Assembly: GCA_016926255.1 (NCBI GenBank)
Contig: JAFGOY010000049.1
Coordinates: forward strand, 1 to 64,000
Direction: 5' to 3'
Origin: Anaerolineae bacterium
Lineage (GTDB): Bacteria; Chloroflexota; Anaerolineae; Aggregatilineales; UBA3940
DNA: 64,000 nucleotides
The notes under the pieces were generated by a model that did no database searches, was not told the DNA's origin, and saw only the letters and a program-made list of their open reading frames with translations. This document shows, one piece after another, positions 53,631 through 64,000 of the stretch. The position numbers and the translations under genes are program-made. Every line of letters starts with the position of its first letter. Position 1 is the stretch's first letter.

Positions 53631-54712
53631 ATGGGCAATGCCTACGCAGTCATCATGGCTGGCGGATCCGGAACACGGCTCTGGCCGTTGAGCCGCAAGG
53701 ATCATCCGAAGCCGCTTATACCGCTGGTCGAAAAAGAGCGAACCATGGTTCAGATCGCCGTCAGGCGGCTGCACCCGCTGTTTCTACCTGAGAGAATCCT
53801 GATTGTCGCCAACGAACAGCTTACCCCCCTCCTCAAAACCCAGATTCCGGAAATACCCGAAGAAAACTTCATCGTCGAGCCACTGGGACGCGACACCGCC
53901 CCGGCGGTCGGCCTGGGCGCAATCCACGTCCGGCAACGTGACTCCGAGGGCGTGATGGTGGTGCTCACCGCGGATCATCACATTGCCGATGAAGACATGT
54001 TTCGGAACGCCTTGGCGGTGGCAATCGACACAGCTCAGAAGGGCGGGGTTGTAACTCTAGGTATCAAACCATCATATCCATCGACGGGATTCGGCTATAT
54101 CGAAAGGGGAGAGATCAAGGAGACACTCAACGGCCTGGATATCTTCACGCTCGAACAATTTCACGAAAAACCCGACCAGAAAACCGCCGAACAATATATC
54201 TCCAGTGGAAATTTTAGCTGGAATAGTGGTATGTTTATCTGGCCGGTGGATCGCGTGATGGCCGAATTCGAACGAAATGTACCAGAACTCCATCGTTCTC
54301 TTGAGCAGTTAGCCGCAGTTATTGGTCAACCTGCATATGAGAAAACAATCGCCAGGATGTGGCCGGAAATGCCCCGCATCTCAGTCGATTATGCCCTGAT
54401 GGAGAAGATCGATAGAGAAGCGTACGTCATCCCGGTTGAAATGGGGTGGACCGACATCGGCAATTTCAGCACGCTATATGACCTGCTGTCAGGATATGAG
54501 GGTGAAAATATCACCAATTCTGAGGAAGGTGCGCTGCTGATCGATGCCAGCCGCACGCTCATCTTCAGCAACCGGCTGGTCGCTGTACTTGGCCTTGAAG
54601 ATTTGGTTATCGTGGATACAGATGATATCTTACTGGTCTGTCACTATGACCGCGCCCAGGATGTCAAGAAACTGGTAGAACAACTTAAGAAAGAGAAACG
54701 AGACAGGTATTT

Positions 54713-54716
<4 letters not shown>
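53631..54716 (+). CDS. manC: Mannose-1-phosphate guanylyltransferase
   Basis: This 361-aa nucleotidyltransferase makes GDP-mannose from mannose-1-phosphate and GTP. N-terminal VIMAGGSGTRLWPLSR and the lysine in HPKPLIPL form the nucleotide site. EPLGRDTAPA, FHEKPD and NSGMFIWP follow, all family marks. The ATG at 53631 has AGGA 10 nt upstream. Other candidate starts are the ATG at 53622 (too near the site) and the one at 53595 that overlaps the dprA stop. It overlaps topA by 4 nt. GDP-mannose would feed the polyprenyl sugar pathway. Confidence 0.93.
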
Positions 54717-57085
<2,369 letters not shown>

Positions 57086-57311
57086 ATCTTAATTATTTAC
57101 TGCGTCATATCAAGCAACTTGTGTTCAACAAGCGTTGGAGTAAAATACATTTATTGTTCATGGAGAAAACCTGTCTGGTACAGGTTGACTTAACTGTGTA
57201 ATACAGCAGTTTCCACCAATCTTTTAGCCGGGGAACTGCTGGCAAGTGAAAACCAATGGTTTTATTCAAAATACATACTGGTTTTCGCCTAATGGGAAGG
57301 GTCGTGCAACA
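57086..57311 (+). promoter_or_regulatory. Structured leader before the two-TM hypothetical gene
   Basis: This 226-nt gap has several complementary segments. AACCTGT/ACAGGTT is at 57168-57186. An 11-bp stem (one G-U) joins 57204-57214 to 57231-57241. AACTG at 57192-57196 could compete for the same CAGTT at 57207-57211. AAAACC (57249-57254) can pair with GGTTTT at 57258-57263 or at 57280-57285. The mutually exclusive pairings resemble an attenuator or cis-acting RNA; no terminator T run is seen. Confidence 0.45.
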
Positions 57312-58628
57312 ATGTCCAAACAGCTCTCCAAACTAAGGCCAACGCTTATCGTGCTGGCGGTTCTTGTTATCAGTGCTGTTTTCGGCTATGTCTGGGGAGC
57401 CTCGGCGGTTGAGATCGTCGATACCGGCATCTGGCAGCTCCAGATGAGCTATCAGGGCATCTATATTCAGACAATAGCCGATGCCTATGCCCTCGACGCT
57501 AATGATGCTCTTGCACTTGAGCGTCTGTCATTCATCTGTCAGCAAGATGTACAAAAGCTGCAGCTCTCGACCGGGGCCGAGATCGAAGGAAATTCACTCA
57601 ATCTTGCTTTTGCCTCCGCCGAAGATCGCTATGGCTCAGATCCAACCAAAAAAGCCAACCTCGATCAGCTCAGCACACTTGTCACAAGCGGATTGGTCGC
57701 CCAGAACACACAGGTTCAAGTATGTAACACACAGAGCATCACACCTGGCACGCGTACGGGCCGATTACTTGGACCTATTGTGTTGGTCTTGATGGGAGTG
57801 ATCACCGTCGGCTTTGCTATCAGAACTTATATTCGGGCGGAAGACGATACAACTGCCCCAGTGAGTGCGCCAAAAGTTACTCCTGTACCGGGGACGAAAC
57901 CGGCTATACCGACGCCTTCTACCTCCGAAGAAACGGTCCAGCGTCCGCGTGCGGCACTGCCATCCATCCCCGGTTTAGGCAGAAGGAAAGCAAAAGAGGA
58001 AGAGCAAGAACCACGAAGTGCAGCAGCGGCGGGTGCGCGGTTATCCCAGGCTGCTGAAAAAACCGACTACACCGCGATAGGGCAGGATACACCACTCGTT
58101 CAATTCATGACCACCTACCTGCACGGGGACGATCTGTATGATGACTCATTCAGCATCGAAACACCGTCGGGAGAATTCCTCGGCGAAACGGGGGTCGGGG
58201 TCTCAGAGACACTCAGCGTGGGCGGCGAGGCCAAGAACGTCACCGCCTTGGAGGTCTGGTTATTCGACAAGAACGATATCCGTACCGTCACCAAGGTACT
58301 GATGAGCGATCACGCCTTTAACGACGACGCCATCCGGGCGAAGCTGGCTCCTAAGGGAGACGCCGTCCAGATCAAAGCCAATGATAAATTCGCACTTGAG
58401 ACGGCAACGCTGCGGGTTCAGTGTCGCATTGTCGACCTGGCCTACAAATCCGCCGCCATGCCGCCTAATAGTGTCCTGGAGCGAATTACTATTGAACTAG
58501 CCGCCTGGAAACGGGATACGGGCGCCGGACGTCCGGGCAGCCCTCCCTCCGGAGGCGGCCTACCCGGTGTCGGAGCAGGGACGCCCCCCACTGGCCTCCC
58601 CTCGATCCCAAGAGGCCCAGGTTCATAA
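57312..58628 (+). CDS. Hypothetical two-TM protein with proline-rich linker
   Basis: This 438-aa protein has a membrane helix at 11-30 and another at 151-172. The extracytoplasmic part between them is helical (Leu/Ala/Asp rich) with two cysteines. A Pro/Thr/Lys linker (about 180-245) leads to a cytoplasmic domain (about 250-410). That part contains FMTTYLHGDDLYDDSF and SVGGEAKNVTALEVWLFDKND and looks like a beta sandwich. The end is Gly/Pro-rich. I do not recognise a family. The ATG at 57312 starts just before the hydrophobic helix; AAGGG is about 12 nt upstream. A strong terminator follows. Confidence 0.8.
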   Translation: MSKQLSKLRPTLIVLAVLVISAVFGYVWGASAVEIVDTGIWQLQMSYQGIYIQTIADAYALDANDALALERLSFICQQDVQKLQLSTGAEIEGNSLNLAFASAEDRYGSDPTKKANLDQLSTLVTSGLVAQNTQVQVCNTQSITPGTRTGRLLGPIVLVLMGVITVGFAIRTYIRAEDDTTAPVSAPKVTPVPGTKPAIPTPSTSEETVQRPRAALPSIPGLGRRKAKEEEQEPRSAAAAGARLSQAAEKTDYTAIGQDTPLVQFMTTYLHGDDLYDDSFSIETPSGEFLGETGVGVSETLSVGGEAKNVTALEVWLFDKNDIRTVTKVLMSDHAFNDDAIRAKLAPKGDAVQIKANDKFALETATLRVQCRIVDLAYKSAAMPPNSVLERITIELAAWKRDTGAGRPGSPPSGGGLPGVGAGTPPTGLPSIPRGPGS

Positions 58629-58633
58629 AATAG

Positions 58634-58665
58634 AAACCCCCATCGCGGCACCGTGATGGGGGTTT
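58634..58665 (+). terminator. Rho-independent terminator
   Basis: AAACCCCCATC and GATGGGGGTTT form an 11-bp stem with a 10-nt loop, followed by T5. It lies 6 nt after the two-TM gene and before the convergent membrane transferase. Confidence 0.9.
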
Positions 58666-58685
58666 TTCTATGTTTATTATGGTGG

Positions 58686-60779
58686 TCATTTCGATGTCAG
58701 CGGCCACCCTTCGAGAAGTTCTTCAATCTCCGGGTTTCCCTGTCTGATATAGACCTGCTGTGAGAACCCCCCGTTATCCGGGTCGATCTCACCTACCAGG
58801 TGATAGTATTCGTCAAGCCATTCAGCGATCTCACCCGCTCCAGGCTCCGGCCAGATCATCACTACCAGCGGCGCTTCCTGTTCATAGCTTTCGACGATAG
58901 CTTCATCCGTCCAGCCCGAAATACGCAGGGCGCGCTTTGCCAGCCCACCTAACTGAATGACCGGTGACGGATTCTGTTGATCGGTCAGCGCCTGATACCA
59001 GAGGCTGCCAACACCGAGTACTGTTTGCCCCGGCTCTAACATCCCTGCCAGTTCATTTGCCATTTCCGTCTGTTCGGCCAGCGAATAAGCACAGGACGAA
59101 TACAGGTAATCCTGATGTTTAAACGAATCGGCCAGCCCCAACAGGAGAACTAAACCGGCGGCGAACCATTCAAGGCTCGACAACAGGGAAGACCGGGCCG
59201 CTACCTGCTTCAAGCGGGTAAGTCGATTAATCCCCCAGACAGGCACCCCTGCACCGAAGGGAGCCAGCAGCACGACGAGCATGATCGAGTCACGCATACT
59301 CCCGTCGAAGTTGAGCCAGAAAGCCCCCGCCATCAAAACAGTAGAGAGAGTCAACACCGAGAGTTCTGGTCTGCGTAATGTGTCAACTAACCCATGACGA
59401 ATAAAAAGGATGGGGAATCCAACAACCATAAGCGCAGCCAGTTCCCAATCACCACGCAGCAGCCACTTGAACACACGGCCAAACCAGCGCAGTTTGCTAA
59501 AGAAACCGCGCGAGCTGGCTGCGGTTTCATCCTGGCCGGGAACAAATTTCGAGGACACAAGGTTCCACACCGTCGAAACATTCTGACGAAATGCCTCGCT
59601 TGCCGATCCCACGATCAGCAGGCCACCGTACAGGATTCCGGCAAGTAGCATCGCACCGCTGACCACCAGAAATATCGCCCGAAGTTTCGGCTGTTCTTTC
59701 TGTAACAGGGCTGCGATCAGCATCGCGGCGAGGCTGATACTGGCTGGTGCCCACAAAAGCGCCGCAGCACTACCAAACAATCCGGCCCAGAACCACCTTT
59801 TTCGCTGGGCCATCCAGATTCCCAGCAGCATGAACAGCACTGTCGTCAGCCGGAACGTAGGGCCGGTGATCAACAGTTGATGCATGTGCTCGGTGCCGAG
59901 CAATAAAACTGCCGCCAGCAGCCCGCCTACTTTCCGTCCGGTGAACTCACGACCAACGGCATAGAGCGCTGCCAGCACTCCCACACTGATGCCAAGTTCG
60001 AACAACCTAGAGAAGGTTACTACTGACAACCCGGTCAGGGCAGCACCCAGACTCCAGAGAAGGCTTACGACGAACCGCATCGGTGGATGAATGTAAAAGA
60101 TCGTATGGTAAGGGATACCACCATCCAGTACATGCTGGCCCAGATAAATGTGAACACTCGAATCAAGCCCCAGCACGTGATCCCAGAATGCGGGGCGGAT
60201 CAGGAAGATCAGATAGCTGGCTGCGATGAGACAGAACCCAACAATCACGGCCAACTGTCGCTGTTCGATAATCGCTCTGGGCAGCATGTTTAATTTTTGA
60301 TCGGCGGCATCGAGCAGGGGGGGATCGGCGATAAGGGCTACCAGGACAATCAGTGGGACCAAAAACAATGCTGGCACAACCGCCATTGTTGAGGCATAAG
60401 AACCGGGTAAGACGATTATCAAAGAAAGCAGCGCACACCGGAACCCGACGATACCGGCGATCACTATCCCCAGGCCGCCTAGCCACAGATTCAAATGTTC
60501 GCCGATATACTGGCGCAGTTGATCAAGATGTCGTCCGTTCAGCCAGATCGCAAGTCCGGCAGCGATCCCCAGCCAGATCAAAACCCCGACCAGATACCCG
60601 GCTAGCAGTAGGAAATACTTCAGCGTATAACGTCCCAACACAGCTCCGCCGGGACTGATGTGAGAGAGCATGTGGGGTAGCGGCCAGATCAGGAAAGCTA
60701 AACTGAGAATTGCAGCCAGCCGTATGAAGAAAATTCTTAACGACTTATCATCGTTACGGGGATTCGGCAAGAGTGACAC
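58686..60779 (-). CDS. Multi-pass membrane glycosyltransferase-like protein
   Basis: This 697-aa protein has about 13 or more hydrophobic helices. A loop near 200-225 reads WDHVLGLDSSVHIYLGQHVLDG followed by GIPYHTIFYIHPP, resembling the acidic first-loop region of GT-C enzymes (PMT/ArnT/GT39 or GT87). The C-terminal 110 residues are a soluble domain. The start is GTG; no alternative methionine lies near it. It ends close to a terminator shared with the convergent gene. Donor and acceptor are unknown. Confidence 0.72.
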   Translation of the reverse strand: MSLLPNPRNDDKSLRIFFIRLAAILSLAFLIWPLPHMLSHISPGGAVLGRYTLKYFLLLAGYLVGVLIWLGIAAGLAIWLNGRHLDQLRQYIGEHLNLWLGGLGIVIAGIVGFRCALLSLIIVLPGSYASTMAVVPALFLVPLIVLVALIADPPLLDAADQKLNMLPRAIIEQRQLAVIVGFCLIAASYLIFLIRPAFWDHVLGLDSSVHIYLGQHVLDGGIPYHTIFYIHPPMRFVVSLLWSLGAALTGLSVVTFSRLFELGISVGVLAALYAVGREFTGRKVGGLLAAVLLLGTEHMHQLLITGPTFRLTTVLFMLLGIWMAQRKRWFWAGLFGSAAALLWAPASISLAAMLIAALLQKEQPKLRAIFLVVSGAMLLAGILYGGLLIVGSASEAFRQNVSTVWNLVSSKFVPGQDETAASSRGFFSKLRWFGRVFKWLLRGDWELAALMVVGFPILFIRHGLVDTLRRPELSVLTLSTVLMAGAFWLNFDGSMRDSIMLVVLLAPFGAGVPVWGINRLTRLKQVAARSSLLSSLEWFAAGLVLLLGLADSFKHQDYLYSSCAYSLAEQTEMANELAGMLEPGQTVLGVGSLWYQALTDQQNPSPVIQLGGLAKRALRISGWTDEAIVESYEQEAPLVVMIWPEPGAGEIAEWLDEYYHLVGEIDPDNGGFSQQVYIRQGNPEIEELLEGWPLTSK

Positions 60780-60857
60780 GCGATAGTCTTTCGATTCTTC
60801 CCGTCACATCCAACACAAACGTTGGAGTTCCATCCGGACAGGCTAAACGGATTTGAC

Positions 60858-61334
60858 TCAATCAATGTTGATAATCTTGAACACCAGATCGCCATCCGGC
60901 GCTTCGACTCGCACCACATCGTCAACATGGCAGCCAACCAGCACCCGGCCCAGTGGAGACTCGTCCGAGATTTTCCCTTCGCGGGGATTGGCTTCTACAG
61001 CCCCGACAATCATATAGGTTTCCGGTTCGTCTCCACCATCTTCGACTACCGTAACACGGGTTCCCAACTCGACCGTATCACTCCCCCCCTGGCTTTCATT
61101 GATGATCACCGCATAGCGAATCATGACTTCCAATTCCTGGATACGCCCTTCGAGGAAACCCTGCTCTTCTTTTGCGGCGATATAGTCGGCGTTTTCCGAA
61201 AGGTCGCCCATTTCAATTGCAGCTTTCAGGCGGGCAGCCAGAGCCGGACGTTTTACCTGTATTTTTTCCTCAAGCTCCGCTCGCAACTTATCGAGCGCGG
61301 TATGTGTCATTGGGTAGGAGGGCTGGTTGTTCAT
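60858..61334 (-). CDS. greA: Transcription elongation factor GreA
   Basis: This 158-aa factor rescues backtracked RNA polymerase by stimulating transcript cleavage. The N-terminal coiled coil carries GDLSENADYIAAKEEQ with tip acids Asp44 and Glu47. The C-terminal domain has VGAVEANPREGKISDESPLG, the FKBP-like GreA end. I chose the ATG at 61334, which has GGAAAGAG 4 nt upstream. It begins a two-gene unit with the membrane transferase. Confidence 0.95.
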   Translation of the reverse strand: MNNQPSYPMTHTALDKLRAELEEKIQVKRPALAARLKAAIEMGDLSENADYIAAKEEQGFLEGRIQELEVMIRYAVIINESQGGSDTVELGTRVTVVEDGGDEPETYMIVGAVEANPREGKISDESPLGRVLVGCHVDDVVRVEAPDGDLVFKIINID

Positions 61335-61429
61335 TGTGCTCTTTCCATTACTACCGTGCTTGAAAATCGCCAAATCCTTTTAGAAACGGCGATTCAAGCC
61401 TACAGAATACACGATTTGTTTTAAACGCT

Positions 61430-62047
61430 CTACTGATTTTCGCCAGAGTGGTTGGGGTTTTGCAACAATCCATCCAGAAGGTTGATCGTTAGCACTTTCT
61501 TTTCTACATCCACATGTTTGATTACTTCGGGGATAACCGGAATAAGGATTTCCTTATCATCCGGTGAAGTGATAACATACACATCGTTCGCGCCAGTTTC
61601 TAGACAGTCGGTCAGGGTGCCGAGCACCTGACCATCCTCAGTAACGACCTGCGCCCCTACGATTTGAAAAAGGTAGTATTCCCCTTCTTCAAGCGGCACG
61701 GCATCGTCAATATGCACATAAACCATCAACCCACGCAGAACTTCAGCCGCGTTTCGATCTTCGACTCCCTCAAATAGCATCAGAGTGCCACCAGCATGAA
61801 AGCGAACACCTTTAACCTGATACGGTTCAAAAGTCGGACCGACATAAAGCGTATCGATCTCCGGCAGGCGTTCCGGGTAATCGGTGATAACCTTCATTGC
61901 CAGATCACCCCGTATGCCATGCGGCTTGATAATCCGGCCTACAACCAAAAATTCAGGCTCAGGAGATCCTTTTGTCCCGCCTGCTGAGCCTGAATGGTAG
62001 CGCTTGTTTGGTTTAGGTCTGGATGTTCGACGGTGCGTTTGCCCCAT
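61430..62047 (-). CDS. rimM: 16S rRNA processing protein RimM with basic N-terminal extension
   Basis: This 205-aa protein helps maturation of the 30S subunit head and binds uS19. The RimM core starts near residue 33 (FLVVGRIIKPHGIRGDLAMK) and ends with the PRC-barrel domain (EILIPVIPEVIKHVD). The first 32 residues are basic (HRRTSRPKPNKRYHSG) and not part of the family. No clear ribosome binding site supports the ATG at 62047, so a later start is possible, but none close to the core has an ATG. It follows khpA after 7 nt. Confidence 0.92.
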   Translation of the reverse strand: MGQTHRRTSRPKPNKRYHSGSAGGTKGSPEPEFLVVGRIIKPHGIRGDLAMKVITDYPERLPEIDTLYVGPTFEPYQVKGVRFHAGGTLMLFEGVEDRNAAEVLRGLMVYVHIDDAVPLEEGEYYLFQIVGAQVVTEDGQVLGTLTDCLETGANDVYVITSPDDKEILIPVIPEVIKHVDVEKKVLTINLLDGLLQNPNHSGENQ

Positions 62048-62054
62048 CTGTCAG

Positions 62055-62282
62055 TTATACAATCTCCAGTGTGACACGTTTACCCTGTTTGGCCGCTATT
62101 ACACGTAATAGGGTACGCATTGCATTAGCAACTCGCCCATTCCGGCCAATCACACGTCCCATATCTTCCGGTGCTACACTGAGTTCCAGTATGACTGATG
62201 TAGCTCCTTGTATCTCAGTCACTTTCACTTGTGACGGATCATCCACGAGTGATTTAGCAATGTACTCGACCAGCTCCTTCAT
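62055..62282 (-). CDS. khpA: KH-domain RNA-binding protein KhpA
   Basis: This 75-aa single KH-domain protein has the GRVIGRNGRVANAMR loop (GxxG) that binds RNA. The order rpsP-khpA-rimM is conserved in many bacteria. GGGAGG lies 7 nt upstream of the ATG at 62282. The reading frame extends upstream without support. Confidence 0.95.
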   Translation of the reverse strand: MKELVEYIAKSLVDDPSQVKVTEIQGATSVILELSVAPEDMGRVIGRNGRVANAMRTLLRVIAAKQGKRVTLEIV

Positions 62283-62379
62283 TGGCGTACCTCCCCAGGT
62301 GACGGGTTTGACTAAGCAAGGTGACGTGGGATTGAACAAATTTCTTCATTCTCCCAATGCGGGACTTTAAGGATCGGCT

Positions 62380-62967
62380 CTATTCCTCTTCTGGCTCAGG
62401 TTCCGCCTCGTCCTGTGCTTCTTCAATTTCTTCTTCGACCTCAGAATTGGCGGCTTCCTCAGCTTCCTCTTCCTCGGCTTCCTCCTCAGCCGTTTCTTCG
62501 ACTGTATCTTTTTCAGCTTCGACGATCTCTTCTACTGTCTCCTCAACCTCAGCCTCGACTTCAACGGCTTCAGCCACTGGCTTTTCTTCAGCCTTGGCCT
62601 TCTTCGGGGCTTTTGCCACTTCGTCCCGGCGGGTTCTTGGATCGACTGGCTTTCGTGCGACGGCCTCGGCTTCGGCTTCAGCCAGAAGCGCTTCAAGCGC
62701 TTCGCCCTTCCGCAGTCGTTCAAAGCGATCCATCGTCCCCATCTTTACCAGCAAACGCCGGACAGCATTGCTGGGCTGCGCACCGTTGTTAAGCCAGTGC
62801 AGCGCTCTTTCTTCGTCGATTTCTATTGTCGATGGCTCTGTCCGAGGATTATAAAAGCCAATCTTTTCAATAAAACGCCCATCGCGAGGGCTACGACCAT
62901 CCGCGACTACGACGCGGTAACTGGGTTGGTTTTTTGCCCCGACACGGCGCAATCTAATACGAACCAT
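62380..62967 (-). CDS. rpsP: Small ribosomal subunit protein bS16 with long acidic tail
   Basis: The first 85 residues are a normal bS16 ([45 protein letters not shown]). A tail of about 105 residues follows, first Lys/Arg/Ala-rich and then extremely rich in Glu and Ala (about 130-195). Typical bS16 is 80-120 aa, so this tail is far longer than usual. The frame is continuous to a single stop, so it is not a frameshift. It lies 97 nt from khpA. Confidence 0.95.
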   Translation of the reverse strand: MVRIRLRRVGAKNQPSYRVVVADGRSPRDGRFIEKIGFYNPRTEPSTIEIDEERALHWLNNGAQPSNAVRRLLVKMGTMDRFERLRKGEALEALLAEAEAEAVARKPVDPRTRRDEVAKAPKKAKAEEKPVAEAVEVEAEVEETVEEIVEAEKDTVEETAEEEAEEEEAEEAANSEVEEEIEEAQDEAEPEPEEE

Positions 62968-63102
62968 TGCTAACTCACTACTCCTTTTTGCAGTTATTCG
63001 AGTTGATTTCCTGATTAAGTAAGCCGCTGTATTTTGTATGCAATCAGCAACCTACATCAAGTAAAAAACCGAAATGAATGTTTTCTGTTTCTATTCTGGC
63101 TT

Positions 63103-64000
63103 TCACCCAAGCAGGCCTCTAAAATTAGCAGGCAGCTTTTGCTTAGAAAGCTTTTTCATCATGCGTTGTGCAGTCTGAAACTGCTTGATCAACTGGTTAA
63201 CGTCCTGGACACTCGTTCCACTCCCGGCGGCAATCCGCTTTCGGCGGCTCGCATTTAGAATGCGCGGCCTTTCCCGTTCATGGGGTGTCATCGAGTTCAT
63301 TATAGCCTCAAACACCTTTAACTGCCGATCTAACGCCTCTGGCTCGATCTGATCGACAGCCTGACCAAGTCCGGCCATTTCCAGGATCTGGTTGAGTGAC
63401 CCCAACTTCTTCATTTGTTTAAGCTGCTTGCGAAAATCTTCGAGGGTAAAACTTGCCGTGCGCATTTTCTGCTGCATGGCGAGTGCTTCTTCCTCTTCGA
63501 TTTCCAGGGTTTCGGCGCGTTCGATCAGGCTTAGAACGTCGCCCATTCCCAGTATTCGGCTGGAAAGCCGGTCGGGGTGAAAGACTTCCAACCCATCAGC
63601 CTTCTCGCTTGTGCCCAGAAACTTGATCGGGACGCCCGTCACTTCGCGCATCGAGATCGCTGCACCGCCGCGTGCGTCACCATCAATCTTTGTCAGGATC
63701 AACCCCGTAAGGCCAACCTGGTTGTTAAAACCCTCGGCGATATTAACGGCTTCCTGACCGGTCATCGCATCGGCAACCAGCAGAATTTCAGCCGGTGAGA
63801 CACGATCGCGGATAGACACCAGTTCATCCATCATATCCGGGTCGATCTGTAACCGCCCGGCGGTGTCTATAATTACAAGACTGGCGTTTTCTCGCTTTCC
63901 CTTCTCTACTCCATTATACGCAATATCCGTAGGAGCGCGATCTACGCCTTCTTCATGTACCGGTATGTTAAGCTGCTTGCCCAACGCGACAAGCTGATCG
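63103..64000 (-). CDS. ffh: Signal recognition particle protein Ffh (partial, N terminus outside window)
   Basis: The C-terminal part of the SRP54 GTPase is present; the frame runs out of the right edge. G-domain pieces are VIIDTAGRLQIDPDMMDEL, LTKIDGDARGG and FLGTSEKADGLEVFHPDR. The methionine-rich M domain (about the last 150 residues) has FRKQLKQMKKLG, MTPHERERP and RKRIAAGSGTSVQDVNQL, which binds 4.5S RNA. There is no real start in the window. It is the first of the ffh-rpsP-khpA-rimM order. Confidence 0.96.
   Translation of the reverse strand, partial: DQLVALGKQLNIPVHEEGVDRAPTDIAYNGVEKGKRENASLVIIDTAGRLQIDPDMMDELVSIRDRVSPAEILLVADAMTGQEAVNIAEGFNNQVGLTGLILTKIDGDARGGAAISMREVTGVPIKFLGTSEKADGLEVFHPDRLSSRILGMGDVLSLIERAETLEIEEEEALAMQQKMRTASFTLEDFRKQLKQMKKLGSLNQILEMAGLGQAVDQIEPEALDRQLKVFEAIMNSMTPHERERPRILNASRRKRIAAGSGTSVQDVNQLIKQFQTAQRMMKKLSKQKLPANFRGLLG

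Overview
The window looks like chromosomal DNA of an anaerobic or facultative member of the Chloroflexota (Anaerolineae or a close relative). This is inferred from gene content, not from a marker phylogeny. The clues are a TopA with an N-terminal four-cysteine DUF5679-like domain, F420 enzymes, a bacterial HdrABC-MvhADG complex, an rpsP with a very long acidic tail, and paired zinc-ribbon membrane proteins. Nearly all sequence is coding. I see no insertion sequence, prophage, CRISPR array or rRNA. One tRNA-Asp(GTC) lies at the left edge, and the right edge cuts ffh.

Layout. (1) 194-7829, minus strand: hdrC-hdrB-hdrA-mvhD-mvhG-mvhA, a hydrogenase maturation protease and a stand-alone cyclic-nucleotide-binding-like domain. 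This encodes a group 3c-type [NiFe] hydrogenase coupled to a heterodisulfide-reductase-like flavin-bifurcating complex. (2) 8227-9661: an F420 glutamyl ligase (CofE) and an NADPH:F420 oxidoreductase. (3) 9681-29582, minus strand: a large island for purine, pyrimidine and ureide catabolism. It holds an SsnA-type amidohydrolase, an unknown 223-aa protein, a fold-type II PLP enzyme, a nucleoside-type BMP ABC importer (four genes), carbamate kinase, two atypical carbamoyltransferases, adenine deaminase, hydantoinase/dihydropyrimidinase, an 8-oxoguanine-deaminase-like enzyme and FolD. A GT2 glycosyltransferase and threonine synthase sit inside it. (4) 29642-36565: a GT39-like membrane transferase, then plus-strand dihydroorotase, a geranylgeranyl-reductase-family flavoprotein, GT2, SDR and a membrane protein. 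(5) 36623-40852, minus: two response-regulator proteins without kinases, a LysM surface protein and RsfS. (6) 40999-58628, mixed strands: homoserine dehydrogenase, GH1 glucosidase, two DprA paralogues, a PIG-L deacetylase, YtcJ-type amidohydrolase, tandem zinc-ribbon membrane proteins, M29 aminopeptidase, dGTPase, mannose-1-phosphate guanylyltransferase, TopA and an unknown two-TM protein. (7) 58686-64000, minus: a membrane glycosyltransferase, GreA, RimM, KhpA, bS16 and Ffh.

How it may work together (inference). Purine bases or nucleosides enter through the BMP importer and are deaminated and opened by the amidohydrolases. Carbamoyl groups are removed from ureido intermediates by the carbamoyltransferases, and carbamate kinase turns carbamoyl phosphate into ATP. 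FolD handles one-carbon units. The neighbouring Hdr-Mvh complex and F420 enzymes could dispose of or recover the electrons. The gene set resembles the E. coli ygeW-ygeX-hyuA-yqeA-ssnA region, but no xanthine dehydrogenase, ygeY or ygfK is seen here. The aspartate-carbamoyltransferase homologue has lost an aspartate-binding arginine. This divergent ureide route is the best candidate in the window for an undescribed system.
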